Below are positions 15,817-24,127 of a DNA stretch of 64,000 nucleotides, piece after piece; the stretch's first letter is position 1, and every line of letters begins with the position of its first letter. The notes under the pieces were generated by a model, which saw only the letters and a program-made list of their open reading frames with translations, ran no database searches and had not been told where the DNA came from. A program made the translations under genes and the position numbers. The stretch is taken from positions 62,001 through 126,000 of the forward strand of contig NZ_FZMZ01000004.1 in assembly GCF_900187325.1 (NCBI RefSeq), written 5' to 3'. Source of the stretch: Virgibacillus ndiopensis. Its GTDB lineage: Bacteria; Bacillota; Bacilli; Bacillales; Amphibacillaceae.

Positions 15817-15868
15817 CATTTCCCAAAAAGTGCCTAACCGCTCTCTTGTTGGGGTTAGTCTATTGGAG

Positions 15869-15900
15869 CCGTTCCATGTACCAGCATGGACGGTTTTTAT
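15869..15900 (+). terminator. Terminator of the toxin mRNA
   Basis: CCGT-T-CCATG pairs with CATGG-ACGG and is followed by TTTTTATTA on the plus strand. Confidence 0.75.
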
Positions 15901-15977
15901 TAGTATATGCTTAGACAAGCTCTATATGTACAGTATACCACCAATTTAGTCTTTGTACACCTTTTAGGACTAATGCC

Positions 15978-16432
15978 TTATCGTTCAATAGTTTTTACCA
16001 TTTGCCGCAAAGCCCCAAGATGATAAGATGAATGTGCAACGGTCCCCAATACATTTGTCTGCCATTCTCCCAAATCAATGGTATTGATTTCCTCCAACAG
16101 AGTTGTATATTCGTTCTTTAATTCCTATCTGATTTCCGCCCATTTTCGTTTCATCACAATGAATCTGCCAGCTTGTCTCCCAATTCTTTTCGAAATCGTC
16201 CCCACTAATCATTTTTTCGTATAACCCATAAATAATAGCGCACATGATCTGCATGGGCTGCTATAGTCGATCCATGTTTCGAATGTGAGGCATCTTCTGA
16301 TGATAAACCATCCAGTGTTCCAAAAATACCGGTATTTGGTTTTGATTCAGTAAAATAACTACCCTCTTGCCCTGGTCCTTCAAATGTTTCAATCAAAAGC
16401 GTTTTAATGGAAGTCCCTAACGTCTCTGACAT
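15978..16432 (-). pseudogene. DinB-like (YfiT/bacillithiol-transferase fold) pseudogene
   Basis: The first part is a 75-aa frame (MSETLGTSIKTLLIETFEGP, then HADHVRYYLWVI). It is continued in a second frame by KMISGDDFEKNWETSWQIH and in a third by ELKNEYTTLLEEINTID, then GTVAHSSYHLGALRQMVKTI, with an in-frame TAG as well. Joined, these give the N-terminal helix, His motif (AAHADH) and terminal HxxHLGALRQ motif of the DinB superfamily. At least two frameshifts and one stop show that it is dead, unless the sequence has errors. Confidence 0.75.
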
Positions 16433-16631
16433 GCTAAATCCTCCTTTATATAAATTATGCTACGTATGAAAAATTAAACCATTTATCTATTTCTATATAA
16501 AACCTAAAACTTCTTTATGTTATTTTCTTATGTCTAATTTAGTGACATAGAGATAAGGATCAAATTTTCGAAGTAGTGGTGCAAAAAGACATGTAATCCT
16601 ATACTGAAGCCGATGGTTGAAGATAAAATAT

Positions 16632-16659
16632 AGGCACCAAGGTTATATCACCAAGGTGC
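16632..16659. other. Small hairpin
   Basis: GGCACC and GGTGCC enclose a 16-nt loop downstream of the 52-aa gene. On the minus strand it lacks a clear T-run. Confidence 0.3.
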
Positions 16660-16700
16660 CAGACAATACAGCTTTACTATTTATTTTCTTGTGACGACAG

Positions 16701-16859
16701 TTACTCCGCACCGCGCATTCGTTCGTTCATCAATTGTCCATCAGTACTTGAAGCATTATTGTTTTTGCCCTGTTTTTCATAATATTTTTCCTCTGGGTTA
16801 TATAATTTTGTTTCATCCGTATTGTCGGAAGATGCCTTATTTCGTTTCTCATTTTCCAT
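16701..16859 (-). CDS. 52-aa hydrophilic small protein
   Basis: A charged peptide beginning MENEKRNKASSDNTDETKLY and ending in DGQLMNERMRGAE, without hydrophobic segments. GAGGTG lies 8 nt before the ATG. It is rich in Asn, Lys and Glu, like small spore-associated or stress peptides of Bacillaceae, but the family was not recognised. It overlaps no other plausible gene. Confidence 0.6.
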   Translation of the reverse strand: MENEKRNKASSDNTDETKLYNPEEKYYEKQGKNNNASSTDGQLMNERMRGAE

Positions 16860-17040
16860 CTAGACTTCACCTCACTCATTAATCGTTTGATTTCTTTATT
16901 AGTTTGTGAGATAGTCTGGAAAAAATACAAATGAGTACACAATACATTCTTTCACTAAAAGTATATGAAACAAATCAACGTTTTAATATCAGAAAATGTG
17001 ATTCGTTTTAAGGTTATAGATTATAGATTATCCTGCATCC

Positions 17041-18477
17041 CTAGTAAAAATTAATTTCTTCATAATCGATATCACCAACATATTTCTCAATTGTTCTTTT
17101 TCTTTCCATGTCCATATTTGTGATAAATGCAATAAATTGGTCCTTCCATTCCGATTCTGCCTTTTTCTCCTTCAACACTGTGGACGATAAATCCGCATCA
17201 TCTCGAAATTCCTCATAGAACACCATTTTGACTAAAATTGCCAGCTCAATATCGCCAAAAGTCCTAAAAAGAGCTTCATATTCATTGGCAAACAAACAAT
17301 TGGTATTCAGCATATCAGTATAATCATGAAGGGAATGAAAATGATCCCGAATCATTTCAACTTTACCCATTACATTTTTACAGCCCATGATTTTTTCAGT
17401 TAAGAATTGAAAGCGGTTATCACTCATTCTATCAGCTGCTTTGAATGCAGTTTCAATTGATTTTGGTTTCCATTCTTTTTCCATCATAACCACCGTATGC
17501 AAATTATTATGATTGACAGCGTTTATAATCGTTTGTATAAGATCAATCCCACACTGTTCCAAATAATTTTTCATTTTTGATTCATTTATATCTAAGTCGT
17601 ACCTTAATTGGTCAATTGCTTTGTATATAATGGAATGCATTTGGGAATCGTTCGATTGAGTAAACAGACTTTTTAATTGCTTATATTGATTTTCGGAGAT
17701 CCTCAATTGATTAGCATTCCCTCCTGATAGAATTGAAAAAACCGCATTATTGAATATTAACCTAAAAATATTGAAGAGTTCTATACGGTAATCAAACCTG
17801 CATATTTTTCCATAGTTAATTAAAATCTGTTGAAGATCCTCTTGATTGAATAAACGGCAAAACGCTGTTTCCATCATCAAATGCGTTAAATATTGCTTAA
17901 GATAAAAAACCCCTTGAAGACCCATATCATCAATCGCTAAAGGATAATCAATACTTGCCATTGTATTATGAGCGTCAAAAATAATCCCATATTTTCTTAG
18001 AAATACGGGTATAGATTCTTCGATTGTCACGTTATAGGCTTCTACTGCCACATCCAATTTGTTTGTGTTAATTTTTTTGAAAAGTTGTTCCGTTTCCTTG
18101 AAACACTGTTGGACCAATTTTACCCCTTGTTCATAAATACTGGTTACCTTAACCGTTTTTAAATAGGTAACTGCCTCTTTAGGATCATCAAACTGTAACG
18201 TATAAGCATCTACAGCATACAAAACGGAAGCAAAGATGCCCTCCGCAGTATCAGAGCTCAGGGAGGAACTTTCCCCCTGGGTATAACGTCCAAGCAACCC
18301 TTTCAGAATAAGCATTAATTGACTCTGAATGTCGTATACCTCTTTGTCATTTAGCATACCTACTCGTAATGCTTCATGCAAAAGTGATATCGTATACTGG
18401 TTTTGTGATAAATGGGTTTTTTTAATCGTTCCCTGTGCCGCTACCGGTTGAACATTATTTGGATTTTCTGAGTGCAT
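17041..18477 (-). CDS. DUF6179-type protein
   Basis: A 478-aa largely helical soluble protein without signal peptide or catalytic motif. The segment HEALRVGMLNDKEVYDIQSQLMLILKGLLGRYTQGESSSL, then FASVLYAVDAYTLQFDDPKEAVTYLKT, resembles members of DUF6179, a family of unknown function usually encoded beside DUF6323. The gene starts in a TAATG overlap with the upstream DUF6323 gene, so expression is coupled. The family name is from memory and should be confirmed by a profile search. Confidence 0.7.
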   Translation of the reverse strand: MHSENPNNVQPVAAQGTIKKTHLSQNQYTISLLHEALRVGMLNDKEVYDIQSQLMLILKGLLGRYTQGESSSLSSDTAEGIFASVLYAVDAYTLQFDDPKEAVTYLKTVKVTSIYEQGVKLVQQCFKETEQLFKKINTNKLDVAVEAYNVTIEESIPVFLRKYGIIFDAHNTMASIDYPLAIDDMGLQGVFYLKQYLTHLMMETAFCRLFNQEDLQQILINYGKICRFDYRIELFNIFRLIFNNAVFSILSGGNANQLRISENQYKQLKSLFTQSNDSQMHSIIYKAIDQLRYDLDINESKMKNYLEQCGIDLIQTIINAVNHNNLHTVVMMEKEWKPKSIETAFKAADRMSDNRFQFLTEKIMGCKNVMGKVEMIRDHFHSLHDYTDMLNTNCLFANEYEALFRTFGDIELAILVKMVFYEEFRDDADLSSTVLKEKKAESEWKDQFIAFITNMDMERKRTIEKYVGDIDYEEINFY

Positions 18478-18953
18478 TACAGTTCATCCCTTTCAAGCAC
18501 AGACTTTCTAAATTGAGCATCACTTCTGAACTGTTCCGCGAATTCTTCAAGTTGGCTTTTTAAAAATTCCATAGAGCCCCTGCAAGTATCATCAAAATAA
18601 TCCTTCATAATGCCAATCAGCAAGGAATCTCCTATCTCATCTTCCGTCTCGTTTTTTAAATAATGAAATATCTCCTGAAATTCATTTACCATGGATGCAA
18701 AATTTTCATTCGCAATATAAGGAGACCTACAAAAAGCCTCCACTAATTCCTTGATTACTTCAACTCCCAGTTCTACACGGGCATAGTCTCGTAATACGCG
18801 GTTTCTAACAATTAGCATGTTTTTTATTTCATCGCGAGTTAGGACTAGATCATATTCTTTTAACTTTTTATTTACTTTCAATAGTTCATTTGTATATTTT
18901 TCTTGCATAATGTGATCTATAGAGCCTAACAAACGAGGTAAAAACATAAGCAT
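18477..18953 (-). CDS. DUF6323-type protein
   Basis: A 158-aa helical protein. The blocks LTRDEIKNMLIVRNRVLRDYARVELG, AFCRSPYIANENFASMVNEFQEIFHYLKNETEDEIGDSLLIGIMKDYFD and CRGSMEFLKSQLEE fit DUF6323 as remembered. The start is ATG with AAGGAA upstream. It is the first gene of a two-gene operon with DUF6179. A strong vegetative promoter lies at 19047-19075. No biochemical role is known. Confidence 0.72.
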   Translation of the reverse strand: MLMFLPRLLGSIDHIMQEKYTNELLKVNKKLKEYDLVLTRDEIKNMLIVRNRVLRDYARVELGVEVIKELVEAFCRSPYIANENFASMVNEFQEIFHYLKNETEDEIGDSLLIGIMKDYFDDTCRGSMEFLKSQLEEFAEQFRSDAQFRKSVLERDEL

Positions 18954-18986
18954 TCCTTCCCTTCAATAAAATTACCGGCATTTTTA

Positions 18987-19015
18987 TTGACATTTTAAAA
19001 TAAATATGCTATAAT
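18987..19015 (+). promoter_or_regulatory. Consensus promoter facing the DUF6323 promoter
   Basis: TTGACA (18987-18992), 17 nt, TATAAT (19010-19015): a perfect vegetative consensus on the plus strand. No ORF follows before the 24-bp terminator at 19102-19156. Confidence 0.65.
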
Positions 19016-19046
19016 AATAAATTATTAATTTTATTTTGGATTATAT

Positions 19047-19075
19047 AGTATAATCTTCTCTTCACTGATTGTCAA
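19047..19075 (-). promoter_or_regulatory. Promoter of the DUF6323-DUF6179 operon
   Basis: Minus strand TTGACA (19070-19075), 17 nt, TATACT (19047-19052), with TATAAT overlapping just downstream. Confidence 0.7.
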
Positions 19076-19101
19076 ATGCATTTTAATAACCTATTTTAAG
19101 T

Positions 19102-19156
19102 AATAATAAAAGCCTAAGGGATACTAGTTAACAGTATCCCTTAGGCTTTTATTATT
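19102..19156. terminator. Perfect 24-bp bidirectional terminator
   Basis: The arms AATAATAAAAGCCTAAGGGA+TACT and their exact complement enclose a 7-nt loop, with AT-rich flanks on both sides. It can end the ABC exporter operon on the minus strand and the putative short RNA on the plus strand. Confidence 0.88.
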
Positions 19157-19238
19157 TTTAATACAGTTATAAATTTAGAGTAAAGATTAGTAATTATGAA
19201 TCATTTTTTCATATGTTTCACTTACTTCTTGGTCACTA

Positions 19239-20852
19239 TTAAGCTCCTTCAATCATATCCCGCCTACTATAACCAAGATAACCTATTACCATAAAAGCAA
19301 TGCTAATCACAGTTATTGTAATGAAAATTGGAACATCAAAATCCTCCATCGGCATTTGTGGAATCCAGCTTTGAATGGCTGTTTTTGAAAACCATTCTGG
19401 TAAGTCTAATATACCGCCAAAGTAGTTTAGTACAAAGGAGTAGCCAAGATAAACATAAACCACTTTACCTAGTTTTGGTGCCCAACCGAGGGCTAAAGCC
19501 GCAAGTCCAGTAAAGAATAATACGGATGGTAAGAAGTTGTAGCCAGCAGCAAGAAAACCAAACGTATTCATCGTTGAGCTATCCCCCATGGCTGTGATAG
19601 CTGTACCACCAAGAGCACCTGCGGCTAATAAAATTCCTACTAAACCTGCAATAATAGCTAAGCCAATACTGGTCCAATAAAATTGGCTGCGGGTCACTTT
19701 TGTAGCATAAAGCTGACTTAAGTGTAAGCGACTTTCTTCAGAGAACAGTTTATTAACAATGGCAATTGGTAAAATCGAAACCAAACCAATCATGACCATC
19801 ATAATCGTACTAGTGAATGATTCTTCAATGGAAACGCCTGAATGCATAAACATTTGTTTCATCATTTCGTTACTTTCAAGGAAGGTCTGCATGTCTCCAT
19901 AAATCGAACCATAGGCAGCCCCCATAATAACAAAAGCAATCAGCCAACCAATTATGACGCCTTTGTTAATCTTGATAAATAAACCATGGACAGACAACAG
20001 AGATTTCTTTGCTCTTTCTCGACCTTCTCTTTGAGGAAGATAGCCAGCTCCCATATCGCGAGCTCCTTCAAGGGCAAAAGCAATAATCACTACGATTATA
20101 CTGAAAATCAAGGCAAAAATAAGTAGGACCCAGTTATTTTCCGTAAAAGGATATGTTAAATACGTCCAACCCAGTGGATTGATCATGGATAAGTCAACAT
20201 TGGAGACATCTGTCCCCGCACGAACAATATAAAGTAATCCGATAATTCCTAGTGCTGAACCTGTTGCACCAGATGAAGTTGACATAATTTGTGCCATAAC
20301 CAGAGCAATCCCAGCACCAATAACCCCAGCCATTCCAACTGATGCCCCAAATAAAAAGGAACCTTCAGGAGTAATAGTATCGACACCGAAGCTCAGCATT
20401 ACTCCACCAATAAAAAGTGCTAATAAGACATTAATGAAAATTGTCTCTATAATTGTGGCAAGAGCGTTTGCTTGACGGCCCACTTGAAATGAGCGCACAA
20501 GCTCAGTGAGACCAAGATCTTCCTCTTTACGAGTATGACCTATCACGTGTAAAACAGCTATTATCATCGCAAATAAACCACAGAATAGTAACATTTCATG
20601 CGAATACATTGCCCCTAAAGTATAATCAGTTGCTGTTTCGATTGGCGTAGGACCTACCATGGATATCATAGCAGGGTTTTGCAAGGTTTCGTACATTCCC
20701 AGCAACCCTTTTCCTTTTGCTATTTCTTCAAAAGCTGGAACATAAGCAGCTGAAAACAACCCAAGTCCTAAAACCCAAACAATAATTTTTTTCCAATCAC
20801 GTTTTAGATATTGTAAAAACAGTATATCCCATCGCGCAAATTTTTCCTTCAT
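19239..20852 (-). CDS. Two-half ABC-2 exporter permease
   Basis: A 537-aa membrane protein with about 12 hydrophobic segments arranged as two similar halves. The second half starts near residue 300 (IKINKGVIIGWLIAFVIMGAAYGSIYGD). This is the layout of single-chain permeases in antibiotic (polyketide-type) exporters. It lies 24 bp downstream of its ATPase, and a TetR regulator heads the operon. Likely role: efflux of a hydrophobic toxic compound. Confidence 0.87.
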   Translation of the reverse strand: MKEKFARWDILFLQYLKRDWKKIIVWVLGLGLFSAAYVPAFEEIAKGKGLLGMYETLQNPAMISMVGPTPIETATDYTLGAMYSHEMLLFCGLFAMIIAVLHVIGHTRKEEDLGLTELVRSFQVGRQANALATIIETIFINVLLALFIGGVMLSFGVDTITPEGSFLFGASVGMAGVIGAGIALVMAQIMSTSSGATGSALGIIGLLYIVRAGTDVSNVDLSMINPLGWTYLTYPFTENNWVLLIFALIFSIIVVIIAFALEGARDMGAGYLPQREGRERAKKSLLSVHGLFIKINKGVIIGWLIAFVIMGAAYGSIYGDMQTFLESNEMMKQMFMHSGVSIEESFTSTIMMVMIGLVSILPIAIVNKLFSEESRLHLSQLYATKVTRSQFYWTSIGLAIIAGLVGILLAAGALGGTAITAMGDSSTMNTFGFLAAGYNFLPSVLFFTGLAALALGWAPKLGKVVYVYLGYSFVLNYFGGILDLPEWFSKTAIQSWIPQMPMEDFDVPIFITITVISIAFMVIGYLGYSRRDMIEGA

Positions 20853-20876
20853 CGTATTTCATCCTCCTATCGGCGC

Positions 20877-21758
20877 TTATCCTTCATAATGACGCATGAA
20901 CAAATCTTCAAGAGTTGGCGGTACAGATTCAAATTTCTTGACACCTAATTTGCTTGCTTCCATTAATATATCGTTGAGATATTGATTATCCGCAGAGAAT
21001 GTCGCTTGATTATCTTTTTGTTTAAAATCAAATACACCATTTACAGTGGCCATTTCAGTTACATCACCTTCTGTTGCTAAAGTAACAGTAGAACGAGCCA
21101 AATGACGCAGCTCATCAAGGGTACCTGTTTCCACAATTTCACCTTGGCGAATGATGACAACCTTATCCGCCAAGCGTTCTACTTCACTCAGAATATGAGA
21201 GGAAAGCAGGATGGCTTTACCTGATTTTTTGATTTTTTCCACTTCTTCCTGGAAAATTGCTTCCATCAAAGGGTCAAGACCAGAAGTTGGTTCATCAAAA
21301 ATATATAAATCCGAATCAACAGATAATGCTGCAATCAAACCAACCTTTTGACGATTTCCTTTCGAATATCCTTTGGCTTTTTTCTTAGGGTCCAATTCAA
21401 AGCGTTTTATTAAGTAATCGCGTTTTTGCTTGTCTCCGCCACCATGCAATTTAAGGAATAGATCAATAATTTCGCCACCTGTTAGACTTCCCCACAACGA
21501 GACATCTCCAGGGACATAAGAAATTCGTTTATGAATTTCAAGGCTGTCTTTCCAAACGTCTTTACCGAATATTTCCACATTGCCGGCATCTCGCTTAATA
21601 ATACCTAATAAAGTACGAATAGTTGTAGATTTACCAGCGCCATTAGGGCCAATAAAACCGACAACTTCTCCAGCATCTACCGAGAATGTAACATCACTTA
21701 ATGCTTGAAATTTACCAAATTTTTTTTGTAAACCTTGCACTTTTACAATTTCTGTCAT
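20877..21758 (-). CDS. ABC exporter ATPase
   Basis: A 293-aa ATPase with Walker A GPNGAGKST near residue 38, signature YSKGNRQKVGLIAALSVDSDLYIFDEPTSGLDP and a C-terminal extension of about 80 aa that ends KKFESVPPTLEDLFMRHYEG, typical of exporter ATPases. ATG at 21758 lies 10 nt after AGGAG; a GTG three bases earlier is less likely. Paired with the 537-aa permease. Confidence 0.92.
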   Translation of the reverse strand: MTEIVKVQGLQKKFGKFQALSDVTFSVDAGEVVGFIGPNGAGKSTTIRTLLGIIKRDAGNVEIFGKDVWKDSLEIHKRISYVPGDVSLWGSLTGGEIIDLFLKLHGGGDKQKRDYLIKRFELDPKKKAKGYSKGNRQKVGLIAALSVDSDLYIFDEPTSGLDPLMEAIFQEEVEKIKKSGKAILLSSHILSEVERLADKVVIIRQGEIVETGTLDELRHLARSTVTLATEGDVTEMATVNGVFDFKQKDNQATFSADNQYLNDILMEASKLGVKKFESVPPTLEDLFMRHYEG

Positions 21759-21822
21759 CACACTGACACTCCTTTTTATAAAATAGTGACATCTCTTTAT
21801 AATGCGCTTTTCAGTTGGAGGA

Positions 21823-21882
21823 GAAGTTTAAAAACTTAGATAAAAAACTATAGAGACCCACATATCTAAAGTTGTAAACTTC
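21823..21882. other. Long hairpin between TetR and ABC genes
   Basis: GAAGTTTAAAAACTTAGATA and TATCTAAAGTTGTAAACTTC pair over about 17 of 20 positions around a 20-nt loop. It lies between the regulator and the ATPase, so it may terminate the regulator transcript or form part of a second control region. Confidence 0.5.
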
Positions 21883-21930
21883 CCACTTCTTTGTTAAATT
21901 TCTAACTTTTAATACAGTCCTATTTCATTT

Positions 21931-22557
21931 CTATTTGTAAAAGCTATGCTTCAGAATCTTAGTATAACCCTCCCATTCTTTAAGATATTGATTTCCAAAT
22001 TCACCAATATCTTTAAAGGAATCTATTTGATGGATGGACTTCTCCCCAAATCCGAACATGGTCCAATTCAGGATTTCAATTGCTTTTTCGATATCAATCT
22101 CTTCACGGAACTTGGAATAATCAATATGTTTGTAAATTATCTTTTTACCTTGATCATATATTGGATCAACTTTCTCCTTTATAATTTCTTTTACTTCAGC
22201 CGCTTCCTCTTGGATGGAAGAGGCCAGGAAATCAAATACGTGAGGGAACTTTTGATGGATATTCAATTTCTGTAATCCAATATTTTCGATTCTTTTAAAA
22301 AGGTCGGTTTCACTTAAATCAATTTGTTCATAAAGCTTTTCAATAACTTGAATACCGTATTCGATTAAATATACATAAAGATCTTTTTTGCTATTAAAAT
22401 AGTTAAATAATGAACCTTTAGAGATATTAGCCTCTTTCACAATTTCATTTGTTGATGCTTTTTCAAAACCACTTCTGACAAATTCCTTTATTGCAGCGTT
22501 AATAATTCGCTCTTGTTTCTCTGATTTTAAGTTATTAAACATGGAATAAATGGTCAT
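21931..22557 (-). CDS. TetR-family repressor
   Basis: A 208-aa regulator with the HTH IINAAIKEFVRSGFEKASTNEIVKEANISKGSLFNYFNSKKDLYVYLIEYG at residues 18-70. It starts an operon with the ABC exporter. Its promoter (TTGACT, 17 nt, TATAAT at 22602-22630) is embedded in a set of TGACC/GGTCA half-sites, so self-repression is likely. Confidence 0.9.
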   Translation of the reverse strand: MTIYSMFNNLKSEKQERIINAAIKEFVRSGFEKASTNEIVKEANISKGSLFNYFNSKKDLYVYLIEYGIQVIEKLYEQIDLSETDLFKRIENIGLQKLNIHQKFPHVFDFLASSIQEEAAEVKEIIKEKVDPIYDQGKKIIYKHIDYSKFREEIDIEKAIEILNWTMFGFGEKSIHQIDSFKDIGEFGNQYLKEWEGYTKILKHSFYK

Positions 22558-22581
22558 TATCTCCTTTCCGTTAGGCTCAAG

Positions 22582-22625
22582 TGACCATCTCGGTCATTTT
22601 TATTATAATAAAAATGACCAGGTCA
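22582..22625. promoter_or_regulatory. Four-half-site operator overlapping the TetR promoter
   Basis: TGACC-n5-GGTCA (22582-22596) and TGACC-n1-GGTCA (22615-22625) are linked by a perfect 28-bp palindrome (22592-22619, arms GGTCATTTTTATTA). The -10 and spacer of the regulator promoter lie inside it. Confidence 0.78.
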
Positions 22626-22630
22626 GTCAA
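22602..22630 (-). promoter_or_regulatory. Promoter of the TetR gene
   Basis: Minus strand TTGACT (22625-22630), 17 nt, TATAAT (22602-22607). Confidence 0.8.
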
Positions 22631-22718
22631 CAGGAAATAAAAAAATGGAGTTCAAGTATAGCCTTGGAATAAGTTCGATTAAAAAATCTTAAAATCCCAT
22701 ATTTTATAATAAATTTAA

Positions 22719-22756
22719 AGAGCCCATTTTGAAAAAAATTGATCAAAATAGACTCT
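22719..22756. other. Hairpin in a gene-poor stretch
   Basis: AGAG-CCC-ATTTTGA pairs with TCAAAAT-AGA-CTCT. It could be the end of a decayed insertion element. The 73-aa frame over it (22627-22848, minus) has no ribosome site and is not called. Confidence 0.3.
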
Positions 22757-22884
22757 TCTTCAGCAGTTTTTAGTTTGCTTCTTATAAAAAAGTTTGAGAT
22801 TTTTATACCTATGATATTCAGCAATTGCGACCAATTGCTTGCCATCAAAAAATAGAAAGACCAAGAATCCAGGTCACGATCTCT

Positions 22885-23215
22885 TTATGCCCAGAGATTG
22901 ATGGGTGAAGTCCGTCCAGTCCCATCCCGATTAGCGCCGATTTTTGAACAACGACCACTCCTAATAGGAATATTTAGATTCAATTCTAAATGAAACGACT
23001 CGAGACCAAAATTTTTACGTCGATACACACTTAACACGATACCCATTAAAAACGCAGTGAACAGAGTTGGCATCAATCCATAGCTAATAAAAGGCAAGGA
23101 TATAGAAGTGATCGGTAATAAGCCTAGGATCATTCCAACATTATAAATGAAATAGACTACAAGAAAGAGTTAAAACAAGGATTAGCGCATACAAATACCC
23201 ATAACGTCAATGGCC
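22885..23215 (-). pseudogene. FtsW/RodA/SpoVE-family remnant
   Basis: The segment ILGLLPITSISLPFISYGL, then PTLFTAFLMGIVLSVYRRKNF, is the conserved last periplasmic loop and helix of SEDS glycosyltransferases. In a neighbouring frame, YGYLYALILVLTL continues upstream into FLVVYFIYNVG, so a frameshift is present. Only about 100 of roughly 390 residues remain, followed by unrelated sequence. It is a decayed fragment next to a gene-poor stretch. Confidence 0.75.
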
Positions 23216-23266
23216 AAAACCCTTGATATTATCGGTTCTTTTTTTGGGATTGTGTGAAATAAAAAA

Positions 23267-23863
23267 TTACTTTATACTACTGGATATAAACATTGAGGCA
23301 TCTTGATTCATAAAAATACGATTTCCATGATAGAATGTCTTCATTTCAATTGATTTAAATCCAACTTCGGATAATCTTTTTTTCAGTTCTTCATGCGAAA
23401 AGCCGTTATGAACTTTCGGATGATTTATTTTATCGTTTTTATCAAAATCAATAATAATTAGCTTGCCACCATTATTTAAAACGTTGAACAATTCTTGTAA
23501 AATTTTCTCAGTATCCGGAATATGAAGAAGGACTAGTGACATTAAAACGATGTCTGCCTTAATTTCAGGAGTTTCTTTAGTAAAATCTGAATAAAGTACT
23601 TTTGAGTTGGTAATTCCTTTGTGAGAAATTTTAGCTTTCGCAACTTCCAACATTTGATTTGATGAATCTACTAACAAGATAGAATCTACTAAATCTGATA
23701 ATTCTAAACTAATTAGACCAGTACCACTCCCATAGTCTATTAAAGACTTTAATTTACTGTTTCGTAATTCTGGTCTTACTTCCTTAACTATAATTTTAGC
23801 TAATTCAATTCTATCTTCTGTATCATATTTTTTTGCCATCTGTTCAAAAACGTTATTTTCCAT
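23267..23863 (-). CDS. Class I SAM-dependent methyltransferase
   Basis: A 198-aa Rossmann-fold methyltransferase with motif I SLIDYGSGTGLISLELS near residue 43, motif II VDSILLVDSSNQMLEVAK and DIVLMSLVLLHIPDTEKIL near 105, followed by GGKLIIIDFDKND. The substrate is unknown; the protein resembles small YrrT/UbiE-like enzymes. It is monocistronic, with ATG preceded by AGGAGAATGGAAT. Confidence 0.87.
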   Translation of the reverse strand: MENNVFEQMAKKYDTEDRIELAKIIVKEVRPELRNSKLKSLIDYGSGTGLISLELSDLVDSILLVDSSNQMLEVAKAKISHKGITNSKVLYSDFTKETPEIKADIVLMSLVLLHIPDTEKILQELFNVLNNGGKLIIIDFDKNDKINHPKVHNGFSHEELKKRLSEVGFKSIEMKTFYHGNRIFMNQDASMFISSSIK

Positions 23864-24127
23864 ATTCCATTCTCCTATTTATTAAAAATTAAAGCTACAG
23901 TGTGCCTCAGGATTTTTTTTATTATACTGCATTTCTGTATAAACAATTGTAAGTTTCTTTTCAAAATAGACAAATAGTATTTAGCATTTCTTCTTCCCCT
24001 AAATAACTAAATAAGAATAATAGTATGCAAATTTTTATAAAAAATGTGTATTAGGGAAAATGATTTTCAGCTATATGAACGGCGCTATCCTTTAGGATTA
24101 GCGCCTGATTGTATAAAAGATTATACG

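Larger units (their letters stand above)
19022..19156 (+). ncRNA. Candidate short RNA of about 135 nt
   Basis: This is the predicted product between the perfect promoter at 18987-19015 and the terminator at 19102-19156. It contains no ORF with a ribosome site. Its 5' end would be antisense to the first nucleotides of the DUF6323 mRNA. It is inferred from promoter and terminator only. Confidence 0.4.

Noticed and set aside
22627-22848. 73-aa minus-strand frame in the gene-poor stretch
   Set aside because: No ribosome site, no recognisable family, and it overlaps a hairpin; it may be insertion-element debris, but this cannot be shown.
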